A DNA stretch of 64,000 nt from Branchiostoma floridae (taxonomy: Eukaryota; Chordata; Leptocardii; Amphioxiformes; Branchiostomatidae), in NCBI RefSeq assembly GCF_000003815.2, contig NC_049983.1:20705739-20769738 (forward strand), read 5' to 3'. Shown here one piece after another: positions 42,901-57,900 of this stretch; positions within the stretch are counted from its first letter, which is position 1; each line of letters starts with the position of its first letter. Under the pieces are notes generated by a model. It searched no databases. It was not told the origin of the DNA and saw only the letters and a list, made by a program, of their open reading frames with translations. Made by a program: the position numbers and the translations under genes.

Positions 42901-45900
42901 GTTCAGTTTTGTAGTTTTTTTAAGAATACAGGCATGTAGCTGAGTCCATCGTCACATTGATAACTGTAATGCGTTCAAACTTCAGTGGAAGGAATTGTCA
43001 AAGTTTTCAATGCCAAATCAGACTCAGAGGTAAGAATACTTGCCTACAACAAAAGCTATACTACTTCTACTACTACTAGTTATATGCAGCATTTTGATTG
43101 TACTGCTGCAGAGGTCCTTAACAATAGAATTTTGGCAGCTCTGTCCAGCAGGACCACACTGGTGAGGCTGCACACTTTTGACATCCCTATTGAAACACTA
43201 ATCACATGTAGTACTACATAAGGTGTCCATCTTCCCATGTAGTACTTTTGATGGAGATTTTGATTATTTGTCAGGTCAGAAATTGGTTCTGCTTAATGTT
43301 TACATATCCAGTGTTCAGAATCATCAATCTGAAGCAAAATTAGACAAAAACAGAGCCTCTGAAATGGACTTAACTGTATTGTTAAGATGGCCTAAAGCAG
43401 TAATATGAAAGTATGACAGAGTCATGTATGCAGTACTGATTGGTATTGCAGTGTTGTAAAAGCATATCTTTGAGTTCAACTGCGAGCATTCACTTTTATG
43501 AATCTGTCAAAGTTGTGGAAAGAAAATTGTTGGAGGGATATTACTTTTTATTAGTTCATATATGATGCAATAAAGGTCAGCCATAAATGTTGCTACTGGG
43601 CTTTTTACTGTCATACTATAAAGGCCTGGTTGATATTAGCCTATAAATAATATTTGTAGAGTTTGATGGTGACAAAACAAAGGTTCTCTTGTATATTATC
43701 AAAATGCATCAGAGGAAAATATTAGGTAAAACCATAGCTCTATGCCCTCATACTGATTTTGCTGTGATAGAACATGCTGAAATGTTGTAATTCACTTATC
43801 TATTGGAACATTATATAGTAACTGTTGCTATTTCATGATTTTTTTTAAAAATAAGCTCAAGTTTCAATGGTGTTTGACATGTGATAAGTAAGCTACATGT
43901 AGTTGGCACCACTGCCAAATGGACACATTGACTTTTTAAATTTAGTTTGTCTCCTGACCAACTTTGCATGTATCGATACACATAAAAGACATTTTCAAAC
44001 TTTCAAATGTATCAGGAGGCAAAGCTGACAATAACAGAGCACAACCCAGGTCTACTGCCACTGGGGTCTATTGTATTGTCCGACAAAAAGGAAGGAAAGC
44101 TTTTGGAGGGACTGTTCTCATTTCTCATAGTCTGCTTGAAATAACATCAAATACTAACGTGGCTGAAAAGTATAGGTAGGGAAGTGTTTTTTGTGACAAT
44201 TGTGTTTGGGCCCCAGTGTTCCTTACTGATATCCATCCTTGTTGAATATAAGGCTGTTCTATGACCTAGATTGACCTCTTTGAAGCGAAGTTGCACCCGG
44301 TGGATGATTAAAAAACTGCAGTACTAGAATTTTCTTTCTACTGTAATTGGCTCAATTCTACAGAAGATTTTTTCTGACAAACTCAGTTGCTTATGCCAAG
44401 AAAGTCTTGTCAATGGGTTTTATCCTATACAATTTAGAAAATGCACAATTATTTTTGACATAGAAATGATGTTTTTCTCCTCTAATTTACACAAAGTAGG
44501 AAAGTTGAAAAACAAACCTCAGTTGGTCTTGTCGCTGAAGGGATATCCCCCCCACATACAGATATTTTTATTCAGAATTTTTTGCTGGAAGAGACAATCA
44601 CTAGAGTCTAGACTTGTGGGTGTGCAGCCTCCAATTGAAACCAAAATAAACTGGAGTGTTCCCGCATTAAATTGTGCTTACATCCTAAGCTAAAATCAAG
44701 GTCCTCATCGAACCACGATGGACAAACAACACATCTAAGCAACATTCTGTAAAAATAGATAAATCTTGCCGATCCTAGAGTATGATAAACATTGTATTGT
44801 ATTCTTCCTGTGGTTCTCTGTCAAAGCCTGTCTAGAATATGATTAAATCTTTGATGAGGTCCTTGAAAGGCTTGAAGACCAGTTATCATCAAAGGGTGTA
44901 CAGGTGTACATCATTAGCCATGTAACTAATGCAGTATACAGGTGCATTCTTGTCTGTATTATTTCACTGAACTCTAGTCTGTAAAAAGGCATGATTTTCA
45001 AACTATCTCCCTACCATTTCTAAATTCTGAACCATATTTCTACAAAATACATGGAATATGAGCCTACCCATAGCTGGTGCATCTACCCAAAACAACTGAT
45101 TTCCAATTTGCTGCTGGCCATAATGTTAAATTGTCATGTACATGCAACATGAAACTAGCAATGTTATCAGCCTCCATGTGAAATATGCTCACTAGAAAAT
45201 TGAGTTTCCTGAGCAGCATCGATTTTCCCAGTCCAAACCACAGTTCATTCTGGCCAACTTGTAATGCAGAGGCAGATTATGTAGGACTAATTAGAAGGGG
45301 CATCTCAAAAACTCGATGAAGGTCAGGGCTCTATAATGATTTGTGCATGTCTTGAGCAATTACAATGCAAATTTATGTAGAAGACCTTTTGTAAGTGCAG
45401 ATTTTTTTTTGTTCTCAACAGAACTAGAGCTAGAATAGAAGATACGGAAAATTGCTTTAAGTTTGCAGGGATTTGATTTTGTGAGATGGAGAAAATGGTA
45501 ATACTGGCATCTTTACAGCCAGCCAGCCAGAAACCAAGATAGTGCGTGGCCCCACACCATGATTTATGTGGATTATTAGTAGCTTATATATTCAATGTTT
45601 GAAGATCAGGCCTGTTTTCAGTTGCACCTTATTAGTATTCGTGCGTATTAACCTTAACAGGTACCTCCAATACATCACAATACTGTACAATGTACAGGAC
45701 GTAACTTGCTTAGACAGGGAAGTAGGTGGGCAGAAGATGGTTGTAAGTTTGTGGTGAAGACGTCATCTCAAAAACTGCCACTGTGATGTCAACTTATAGT
45801 ATACTAGGTGAATAACTGGAATTCCATACCTCAACAAAGTTCCAAATTGGTCTAAATAAATAATCATTGTACATTCTCATATCTTATTAGGTAACAAGAG

Positions 45901-48900
45901 ATAAAAAGGACCCATATTGTGCATTTCATAGTCTTATGATTTCAATCAAGGGTAATATACTTAGATTTATGTTATCCTTAATTAAAATCTTAAGACTTGG
46001 ACCCATAGTATGAACCCAGGTCTTATCATTTCAATCAAGGGTAATATACTTAAAAGTATGTTATCATTAATTGAAATCTTAAGACTTGGGCCCATAGTAT
46101 AACCCAGGTCTTATCATTTGAATCAAGGATAATTTTACCATATCCACCTGATAAACCCAACTTCATACCGCAAACAGAATGTATGGACCCATTGCTGTCA
46201 ACATTAATAACAGATAGCAGGTGACTGATCGGATTGATTTGGTCTGTTCAAGGTTGAGGATAACCATATCGAATGTTCCACAAAGGCAAAGCCATTCATT
46301 ATTCAGCTGAAGCCCTGTTGCTTGATTGCATTTTTACCCCCATGGCCAGATCAATGTCCCGTCAAATACGACCTTATTGTGTCTTAATTGAAAGAAGATA
46401 TGTGAAGGGCTAAGAAAGGAGAATCACAAGTAGTTCCAGAGAGACCTCTGCGGTTGTTTCATATTCCTGGAAGAAGAGGACAAAGAATCCATTACAAATT
46501 CAGGTCGCTCCATGAGTAGGGTACTTGACCCAGAAAAGGATTGATTTTAGCTGGTAGCGCTAATACTCCCACTCGATAAAGGTATCAGTATGGCAATCAG
46601 ACCAGCAATTGTTTTTAAGGGGATACTGGTGTCCAACCATGATAAGTCCAGCCAGCTCACTGTAACATTGTGGTCCTGGTGTGAAAATGGCTGCAGGGCT
46701 TGTTATTTGTAGGATGGATGAGGTGACCCATATCTAAGTGAGTCATCTTCTGCCCAAACAAGCCCAAAGGCCACTACTTCAGTGCTTCTATGAACCAAAT
46801 TGACAATCCTCAGCATTAACCAAAGAAGGCATTCGCCAGTCCAGTGAAATATGAAGTACATGTATTGCAAAGGTCTTTTTTTTCAGTTCTTAATGGGTTT
46901 CATTTTCACTTGGCAGACAGCAAAGGGAAATTAACAATTATGAGAGGATAGAATCTTGGAGATAGAGTGGTCTGTGATTGCTTTGGTGGGAATAAAGCTT
47001 GCAGAAAGTGAAATTGGTACTTAAGGTGTACATATAGGGAAGTTCACACCCGCCCACAAGTGATGTTATCAGTGGAAATGTAAAATAGCCCAGAACTGTG
47101 GCTGATTGAATTTCAGTCAAGCATATACCGATATAGTCAAGTGTTGTAGCTGCAGGTTGTCTAGTGGAGAATACTGTATGATATCGTTTAAAAGCTATTA
47201 ACATGCAGAAGAAAGCTATCTTGCAAATAAAAATGTGCATTGTACTTCTAGCTCTTTTTGTGTAAAATAGAAATACATTTGTATGTAAGTTGAAAGCTCC
47301 ACATAGCTTACCGGTAAGTAATTATAGAGCAAACTGTGAATGTAAGTTTTTTGTAACTCCCTAGTATAGGTAGTATTGTCAAGATTTATTAGATGGCATG
47401 TATAGTGAGCAATTTCAATATTACCCTCTAGCTATACTGCACATGGACTAGCTCTGCTGGATATCCCTTTATCTGCTACATATAAATGACCATTTATAAT
47501 GAAAAAAAAAGCACCCACAGAAATTTGGTTCAAGGTGAACGGAAGAAAGGAAGGAAGCAACAGATGCTTACCACACGATTCCCCAAACAGTAGAGCTGCT
47601 CGCCTAGTGTGAATGATTCCTTTTAATGCATGTAACATACTTACCAGGCATCGTGGATGAAAAATGATCAACAAATAGCTAGGCTAATAGGCTGGGATAA
47701 TTTGTTACATTCATATCAACCTTTTTCATCGGTTGTGGGTATTGGACAAATCTCTGTCTAGTCTAGCAGTAAATCACCAGATTGTCTCGAGAGGAGATTT
47801 CTTCTCACACCTCATTGTCACAGATGCTCCGATAAGCTGTGTCTAGACACATATTTGATTATTATTTTTACACAATGTGAATAATGGGATCCTACACATT
47901 TCTTTTCATTTATCACTAAAATTGGTTTTGATCAATGCCAAATTCACCATGCAGGCACACCAAGAAGTCAGTACTTTATAGAGTAAACAGTTTGAAAAGA
48001 CCCCTACACAGATTTTCTATTCAACCTGAATGTTCAGTAAGGTGAGCCAGAACCAAAATGTGTGTACAGTTAGTGCCACACTTGAAGTGCCATTCACATA
48101 CCCATACCTTTGTCACCTATGATGAAGAGAAAGTTGTATTGAATGTAACTCCGGTGACTTGGGTATTTGGGGAGCTTATGAAGAATGTATTTCCCTGGAT
48201 CAGAAATCCAAATGGCCACATTCCTGCCCACGTAAGTTGCCCACATTGGCCAGCCAAAGATGGAAACCTTAATGGTCTACAGAAAGCTAATGGCTCAAGT
48301 GGAATCAGCCTTGTACCAGTTGGAAGGTCGAATCACACGTTTAAAAGACACGGTGGCAGGTTGCCTTCTCTGCTGTGATGTTGGTGTTAAGTTATACTAA
48401 ATGGAGATATAGTATTTACTTCCTGATTTTTATCTCTAAATCTTTGAACCCATTTTGGTACCTGTTGGGACACTGTAAATGCATTTAAGTTCGCGGGGAT
48501 TTAATTTCGCAGTAGCGGGAAAATGAACTTTTCGCGGTGATTTTAATTTCGCGGTAGCACCATGCACTGTAGTCTCTTACTGTTATGGAAAAATTTTCGG
48601 GGTGGTTTTAAATTCGCAGTGAAGCGGCCGCCGCGAAAACCGCGAACATTAATCCACCGCGAACATTTCTGCATTTACAGTACTCGGGAGGAAGCCCCCA
48701 ACATGCCAACCAGCTGGGTGTGTTTCAACAGCTAGACATGTCCATGGTGCTGAAAGATTGATTGCTGTGCTTTCTGCTTCCAAACTTACCAATTAACCAT
48801 TCCCTGGCTGAGTCATGAAGGCTGCAGAGTGCGGGGAAGATGAGAGCCATTTCGCATGATTTGTAACTTGGGATTTTGTTATCGGATCCCCAGAGAAACC

Positions 48901-51900
48901 ATCACACGTTTGGAGAGGGTTGTCAGTTTTTTGTCAGAATGAGTCGGCAGCTTTGTGGGAGGTGAAAACACCCACATTGTCTGCAATGTGTTGTGTCTAG
49001 GGACAGGATTCAGAATCCTGCTGTCAGAATGGGATTGCAAACATGTTTGTCTGATACACTGCACAATCTAGTGGAATTAAAATGTCTTCAAACTACGTGT
49101 ATCAGATTCATGTTCATGTAAGGGATTGAAACTGAAGCGAGACTAGATTTTAATGCATACCCAGATCGACCATTAAGATCATTACAGAAGAGGTCTACTG
49201 TGCACAGAGCTAAATGTCATCCTTGTAATTAGGGTTCAAAATAGATCTTTCATTTGACCTCCAAAGATAAATGGCTACCACGATTTCAAGACCGTTGAGT
49301 CAAATGTGTCAGCCCTGGCTTGTGTCAAGGTTAGTGGGTCTTTGTAAGAATTATGGGATAATAATATCTTTCACTTAATGTTCATGTGCAGAACAAAGAA
49401 AATTCAGAAATCAGACTTTCTTATTGAGAAAAAAATGCACATTGCGAGGCAGATTCTGTGCTTAATAATGTAGCATTGTTACAGATCAAAGCTTCTAAGG
49501 CAGAATGAATGTCATAACAGCATATATTAGAATCTCAAACAGAAACAAATCCAAAGCTAACCCCTCAAATCGTTCAAAGCCTATAGCATGAATAACTAAT
49601 GATGCAATGGGCCTTGACATTTAAGTGTTAACATTTTGTGTCTTTGAAGTGTTAAAGATCAGTTGGGTTAACTACATACAGCAGACACAGACTGCAAATT
49701 ACTCCTGTAGTGGGACTCATTTTATACAATGTACATGTATCAGTAGCAGAGGGAGCCTGACCTCCTACAGTGATTCCAGATCCCTTATATAAACTTTTGT
49801 AAGCAAAGAGGAAATAGGTCCCGGTTGTAATAACTGCAGCAGATAACCTCCCAGACAAATATTGCAAGGTAGAAGTGGATGAGATTGGGTCATGCTAGGA
49901 TACACAGTGTAATCTATTTCGAGCCGTATGAAATATGATAAATCTAAGCTAGTTCTGTTTGTTGTTTGATTATTTATTGCAGTCAAGTCTTAACATATTA
50001 CCCAGATCAATATATTTTCATTATGGTTACAAAATCTGTGTTGCCAGAGCTTGGTACAGAGATATCAATAGAATCTTCAAAAATGATGTTTGCCAAAGCT
50101 TCCAAATTCCATAAACCCGAGGAAAAAATTCCAATTTTCTATACAAGTTTAACTTAAAAGATACATCTATGTACCTGGTAGTGTTTGTTCCCTGTTTCAA
50201 CCATTTGACAAAATATTTAAAAATTTCCAAGATTTGCCAGGCTAAAACCCAGGCTTAAGGAAAATATTTGTAGAGTATAACTGTATAAATGAAGCTGGTT
50301 TAAATAATGCAAACATCATTATTGAATTCATTGGAGTGTGACTAGAGCTTATTCCTTTCACCAAGACTCAACTGCCACCTTCCACCACCAAGTTAATTTT
50401 TTAAAACTTGCATGCACATGTCTTTTACTGGATGTGCATTTGTCTGTCTACCTTAGTTATATTACAGCTTTCACCATCAGAACTGCAATGCATGTATGAT
50501 ATGCATCAGAAACTTGTGAATAAAAGAACTGTCTGGTTTAATTTCATATTGCAAAAAAAAACATACCTCTCAACGGCACAATTGTCTCTCACTCAGTTCT
50601 ACATTTAGTTGGCTTCGTGCTAGGACTTGTGGCCTGCGTCTGAGACATGCAGATCTTAGTCATGAATCCTGTGTGTGAAAAAGCTTTACAGACTTTCCTA
50701 GTTAAAGTTTGTCTGTGTTTGCTGTTACATGTAGTGGCTGTGGTGAACTTAACCATGAACCATATATCAATATTGCTGTGTCGTTTGTACTTATTGCAGA
50801 GTACTGTACATTATGAACAGTGTACAGTGTTATGACGGAGACAGTACACTGTAGCCATTCTGATTCTGAAACATGCCACACTTCTGGAACTTCTCACCCT
50901 CTGCTATTTGCCTATAAATAATCAGTAATCATTGCCAAACATTTTTGATGTTCACCTTGTAGTGTCTAGTGGCATGACGTAGGCCAACAAGTCTCCTTGT
51001 TGTTTCTGTAGCAGGGAATATTTTTTACAGGGAGGAGTTGGAAGCCCATCTCCTTTGAATACTTGAGGCACCTCCTTGAAAACAAGACTCACATTTTAGG
51101 TCCTTCACGAAAGACAGGTGCAGCCCTAACCAAGATTTCCTTCCCAGGACTGAAACCAGAATCTCCCAGTTGCCAACTAATTGGTACCAGGAACATATTT
51201 AGCAAACAGAATTCTTGTTCATGCTTATAAATTACAGCTATGAAGACAAATCTTTGTTCTTGTGATACTTCTTCTTTGAACTCAGATTTGTCTGCATACC
51301 ATAATGCCATTTTCACTGTGATCAGATTGAAACATTGGAAAGGAAATGCTTATTCATTTTCACTCACTCACTCACTATCCATGGTTAGATTATACTGCTG
51401 CTGGGTTCCCTGACGCAGGGGTAGGCAGCAGTCGGCCAGTCTTCACACTCCGTTTCCATTTGGCTCTGTCCAGTGGGTCTACCCCTGTCAGACCGCACTC
51501 CTTCAAGTCCCTGCCGACACAGTCCCTCCAGGTTTTCCTAGGTCTACCACGACCTCTGTTGCCAGATACTTTCAGTTTGGTGATCTTATTGATGCAGTCA
51601 CTAGATCTTTCAACGTGCCCAAACCATCTAAGACGGCGGGACTGCAGCACTGAGATGATGTCCAGAATACCAAGTTTATCAAGTAAGCTAGATGAAGGGG
51701 TCTCATCCCGGGGTTTGACGCCACAAATCCATCTGATCATGGCACGGTCATTGCGGCGCAACCGCTGTAGATCCGAGGTGGTAGGTGCCCAGGTTTCACT
51801 CCCATGAAGCATGGCCGCACGTACACAGCAGTCAAACACCTTGCCACGGGTTTTGAAGGGTAGGTGCCTGGACGTAAGGATGGGCAGGAGCTTCTTGAAT

Positions 51901-54900
51901 TTACCCCAGGCAACGCAGGATCTGGTGGTGACTGCAAGCTCACATCCGCCACCAGCACAGAGCATGTCCCCAAGGTAACAAAAGCTGGCTTCCACGTCCA
52001 AGACCACTTCATCCACAGTGACTTGTGTTGTAGGGCGGCCATCCAGTGGCCTAGCTTCCCCTCGACACCGCGGACATGTGTAGTTCTGCACAGCTAGCAG
52101 ACTCCCTCTTATGCCACAGCATCTCTTGTGGACCCAGAAGTTACAAACTGTACACTGGATGGAGTTAGCACCCACCCCGGAACGGCATACAGCACACGGG
52201 AAAGATCCAGTTTCCTTCAGTTTGTTCAGTCCTTGACCAGAAATCATGATCTTTGTCTTCCCCATGTTAACCCGCAGGCCTTTGCGTTCCATGCCCGACT
52301 TCCATGCCTTCAGTCTAGCGATGCATTCTTCCAGGGTGTCTGCGATGATTACCAGGTCGTCTGCGTACAGGAGCTCCCAGGGGACTCCATTGCGGAATTC
52401 ACGAGACAGAGCTTCCAAAACGAGGATGAACAGCAGGGGACTGAGGACAGATCCCTGGTGAACGCCAACACCAACGCCGAACTCCTCGCTGTACTGTCCG
52501 TTCACTCGCACACGGCTCCTGGCATTTGCGTACATGGCCTGGATCACCCTCACGGCCCACTCCTCAACACCAAGACTTCTCAGTGCCCACCACAGCACCC
52601 TTCTGGGAACTCGATCGAAGGCCTTCTCCAGATCGACAAAGGCGAAGTACAGAGGTTTGTTTGCGGCTATGAACTTCTCTTGCAGCTGGCGCACAATGAA
52701 GATGGCATCGGTGGTGCCTCTGCCAGGCACAAAGGCAAACTGAAGGCATTTTAGCTGATAAAAATGGTTGTCAGTGATGGCTGTTCTTATTCATTTTCAC
52801 CTTTTGGACCATCCATATTTTTTTCCAGTTTTTTGGCAAAAGGCAATCTGTATGGCAGGAAAACAAATGGAAAAATTAATTCCGAAAAAATAATGGCGAC
52901 AGAAAATAAGAAAGTGCAGTTTTCCTGGTTTTTGTTTTTCTGATTGGAACCATTCCATAAAACAAGCCATGAGTGCACACTCGATAATGGGCTGACAAAT
53001 CAAGTTTGGATTTGTCAGTAAGTCAACATGCTTTATAGGCAGCTGTACCCATGATCAAGTCAGCTTCTGTTGTATTATGGCTTATTCCAGACAGGCATCA
53101 ATTTGGGAGAAAGAAGAGCCGCTACATGTAGTATGGTGAAGTATTTTTAACTCCTAGTTTTCAGAACTTCTAGAGAAGCAACTTTTTCATATGCTGTCCT
53201 CGTAACACACAATTACTGTAGATCAAAAATAGTAATTCCGCTGCGGTTTTCCAGCATTGCTTGGATCTGTACTCATCAATCTTTTGATGGATGACTTGCC
53301 ATGATAGCAGCCCGCTCAGCGGTAAACCTGCAATCATAAACCAGCTGAAGTGTGGCTCCTTATTCCAGGATCCTTTTACCTCCGTCATGGATCACTGGAT
53401 GGGTTCTATTCCCTCAGCACAGTTGGTGGATTCTCCCAGCCCATTTTCACACTAAATATAACACACTGATAGTGTGCATAATCAAGGTCACAACATCCAA
53501 GACTAAAACTGTAACAGTAACATTTATACATGGATCTCGAACCTACTACTTTGTATATGACTAGGTATGACTCTGTTCGTATGATTTTATTTCAAGCAGT
53601 AGAAATATCAACCTGTTATATCAGTAATATCAAGAATTTGTCATTAGTAAGATGATACTTACCTGTACTGTAACTTGATACCCCTTTTAATGCTAGTTTC
53701 TAACTTTTGAGTGAATGTTTCCTTTTTCTGAATTGGTTGATTGGCCAATTCATGAGGAATTCAGTGGGTTTATAAGAGATTTCCTTAATCACAGCCCACT
53801 GGCTTGTACAAGTTGTTCATTTGTATATTCATGGTGTTTGAACAGATAAGCATGAATGACATGTATGTGATTGAAGTAACACAGGTGCAGTCCAGCCTTA
53901 ATATTGTGCTGCACCTGCAACTTTTCCAATTTAGCTCTACACATTGAATATGATTTATCCTGTTATAATGATACAATAAAACAGGTTGTCATTAAGTGCA
54001 GGCATGACTGCTGAATGGAAGCAATTATAATAGATTAGCAGCAGATGGTTTACAGACTTTCTCTTTTTCTATGTACAAGTGCGATCTGCACACAAGTACA
54101 GTGGTAGCCTGGATACCAGACCCCAACTATATCTCAGAAATCTAGGCTAGTACAGTGGAAAAACAAGTATCAAGAGCTGTATTTCAAGTGTGGAATACAG
54201 ATCATCTCAGCACAAACCACTTCTGCATAATTATCCTTTACTATTTTGTGGAATTTAATGTACTGTGGTGATCTTTAATATATGAGATGTTGAAAGATCG
54301 TGACAGAACATAAGATATGCATGTACACATGTACATGTATGATCCAGAGGGTTCCTATATACGTTTGTCTTGCTGCATTGGTTACTGTGCATGATGTAAA
54401 ATCAAGATGAGAGTCATGACTGATTCATACCAGGCAGGATGATGTCCTGACCTCCGCTCAGTCACATCAAGTCTCTGAAAGGGGAAAATGTGAAGTCATT
54501 AAATGTAACGAGACTGGCGACAGTCCTTTAATGGAAGATGAATCTCAAGGCAAAAAGCAACATAAAAGCAGATAGTGGGTGCCCCTTGACAATGACGTAC
54601 TTGTTACTTTTCCTTAGCAAGTTTTTGATTAGGTAACTTATCAATTTCCTGTACATCGGTGATTGTGAATGCCTCGCTATTTTTGGACACACCAGCCGAC
54701 ACATTCTGTATTCCATTTTGTTATCTTGGTTTACTGAATCAGAGCTGCGTATAATTGAGGAGATGTCTTGTCTTGTCTTGGCACATTTTGCTCATCTCTG
54801 TTATCATTGATGTTTGCATTGATTTTCCATGCGAATGACGTCAAACTTGTTCCACTTGCATATGAACATGTTTGATACCTGTAGCAGGGGTCACGTTTCC

Positions 54901-57900
54901 ACGCAGCAACCATGACAAGATAAAACCCATACTATAGATCTCAGCAAGAACAGCCATTATTATTATGCTAAACCACAAGTTTGGGAGCAAAGTAGATATA
55001 CACATTCCCGGCAGTTGATCCATCTTGTAGAGCCTTGTCCAATCTAGCTTTTATTCTTAAGATAGAATCTATTCTAACTACATGTGTGCGTCTGTGTGAT
55101 GAATGTCAAATGTGGAAGTATTGGCAGTAAGATCTCAAATTTTTTCTTAAGATGTGCATAGAGTAAAACATAAAACATGTAGTTTGAAAAGAAACAAGCT
55201 CTTTTATTCATCAATGTCCAGCTTAACTAATGGGAATCCATTCTTGACTCAAAAATAGCCTTTATATGTGTTCTGAAAAAAGTAGAAAATCAATTCTTGT
55301 TCCTAAAGAGGGGGCTAGAATCTAATCCATATCATGGGGCTCAGAGGCACTGGTTGTTGATTGACCCCACTATTGCCTGCCTATCTAAGGATGAATCGTA
55401 ATTTCCCGTGAATGATTCAGATGGAGAACATCTGACCTTGAATTTGAAGGGTTCAACAGGGGACCACAGTCTTGTATTTTTTATTGATTGTGAATTTCCA
55501 TGTTCTTACTTTGGTACAAAGCCTGTCATCTACAATGAATGCCTGGTTAGAGTGAGACACCAATGAGAATTCGATAATCATCAGGAGGGCATCTTCGGGG
55601 TTGTCGTTGTCTCTACTGTCAATAGAACACAAGAAATGAAGAATGGATACAACAGATGGAGGAAATGATACATTCATTTGAAGTTCCTCTTACAATGGGT
55701 GAAAAATCAACATGATTACATGTGTATACAACTGCACCAATTTGGTTTTGTCATGAGAATGGTGTACATCACAATGAAGACACCGTATGCAAATCAAATC
55801 TAAAACCAAAGTCAGCCTGTGATAGAATTGTTGCATATGACATGCCACATTAACAGCTAACAAGGTAAATTTATTGATGTCAAGTATAAACTTTTGACTG
55901 AAAAATGCAACAATACACTGCAAGTGCAACAATACATGAAGCACTACAAAGTCTTATAAAGTGATATTACAAGATGGGCAAGTTTCATACCTTTCTTGAA
56001 CCCCATTTTTACATTAACATGGTCAGCAAAGGCATCAAAGCAAGAATGTGTTCATTACCGTGGGGAAATGGTCAGCACGATAGTTAACTGTATGAAGCTG
56101 GACTGCAGTGATAGAGACAAGGGAATTCAGACTCCATTTCCTGTGGCACTCACCAAGATTAGAGTGGTTGTGTGTGCCTTAGACATCTTAAATGGGGTTC
56201 AAAGAGAACTGAATTCCAGCTTCCATCTCTGGCACCATTGAAGAGGGTTGAGAGTGTGCCGTCCCAGCTTATAATGTTATATCAATGCAAATCAAAGACC
56301 GTATCTTGCAGTAATTGCTCACATGAGCGACCTTCTGGCTTTGTGTGGTTTGTCCTTCAGAGAGATTTATTCCGTTGAGGCTTGCATGCAACACGTGCAG
56401 GAGTTGTCATTAGGGTGATGGCATGATGAGAGCCATTTGATGCTTGGAACCAATATCTGTAATATCCAGGGCTTGCCAGCCTGAGGGTGCTGGCTTTCCA
56501 TCAACTTGTGATCACATGAATGATGCATTTTCAAAGGCCCAGAATTCGTGTAATACCTCAAGTGTAAATCTTCAAACTCAAAGATAAGAAAAAATTCATC
56601 ACTTGACTTTATGCAGAAACACTCCTTGAAGGTGCCCCTTCTTGTACAAAGCATGCATTTTGCAAATACATTATTAGAAGTTAACGTTGGCATTGTAATT
56701 GCTTAGTGTCATAGTCTGCATAGACTGACTGACACTGTAGTAGTATTAGAAGTAAATAGCTTTGATTGATGTTTTCCTGTATTGATTGGTATCCATTGTC
56801 TGTGCGGTCTGCTGAATTTTCTTTTTTTTTTCATAAATATTGTCACATTAATTCATCTTTGTAAGTGAGAAAGAGAACAGGTGCATCTAATTGGTAAATT
56901 TTATTTCCTATATTAAGTTTATTTGCTGACTGTCATATAGTAGAATATATGGTCATTGGCAGGTTTTGATATTACAGGTGTCAATGGCTGCTTTAAACAG
57001 TCATTGTGAGCTTAACAGTACTCATTTCTCATGGAAAGAAATATTGTTGCTTGGGGTTTATTGGCCCATAATGTGTATAGTACTAAATCCTTTAAGCATA
57101 ATAAGTAACCTAGCTTTAGCATCCTGCATTTATCATACCTTTCTTGCATGGCACTTTTATGAATTGTGACTTACACTTTAATCACTATAGGTACTTTATT
57201 AAGACTTCTGTATTTTTATGACTGTTTGTACTTAGCCCAATAGGGCACCAATGTATATTAAAGGCTATACATTGTACATTTGCTAATTCATTCTTAACAT
57301 TCACTAATTCTTTATTCAAAATTTGAAGTACTTCAGGGCAAATGTTTTATTTACTGTTTGCCCCCTTCCAATCCTGTTTTCTTACAATTTTGTACTCATG
57401 ATAGTAGCAAGGTGCTCCTTGGTAGTAGACTACATATGCATGAATGTAGTTGGAAAAAGTATTCAGTATCAATTCCTGGAAAGTGCCAGCTGTACATACA
57501 AGCAAGATCTATTTTCTACACATCCTGCGAGGTGTGTAAACAGAAGCCAGGCAGTGGTATACAAGACAAGCTATTTTTAGGAAAGACAATATACTAAGCC
57601 CATGGAGTTAGAAGTCAACACTATCACTCACACACTATCCAGTTTTATGAGCACATTGTCCTTATTTTGTCAACCAGGAAACCAGGCAATAATGATACAC
57701 AATAAAAGGTATTTTGTGGAAATAATCTCCTCATCATTGCTGCTGACTGTTGGGGAGCCCCTACGACCACTGTGGTCGTGGTCATGGGTCATGAGTGAGG
57801 GAGTGAATCTCCTCATCAAAGACAATATACAAAGCCCATGGAGTTAGAAGTCAACACAAGCACTCAGACTGACACACATCCAGTTTTTCATCCACTTGCA

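Noticed and set aside
45320-45340. CAGGGCTC, a possible hAT tip
   Set aside because: No matching inverted end or duplication could be found nearby.
51346-52754. Plus-strand open frames of 153 and 208 codons
   Set aside because: They are shadows of the minus-strand RTE-like reverse transcriptase.
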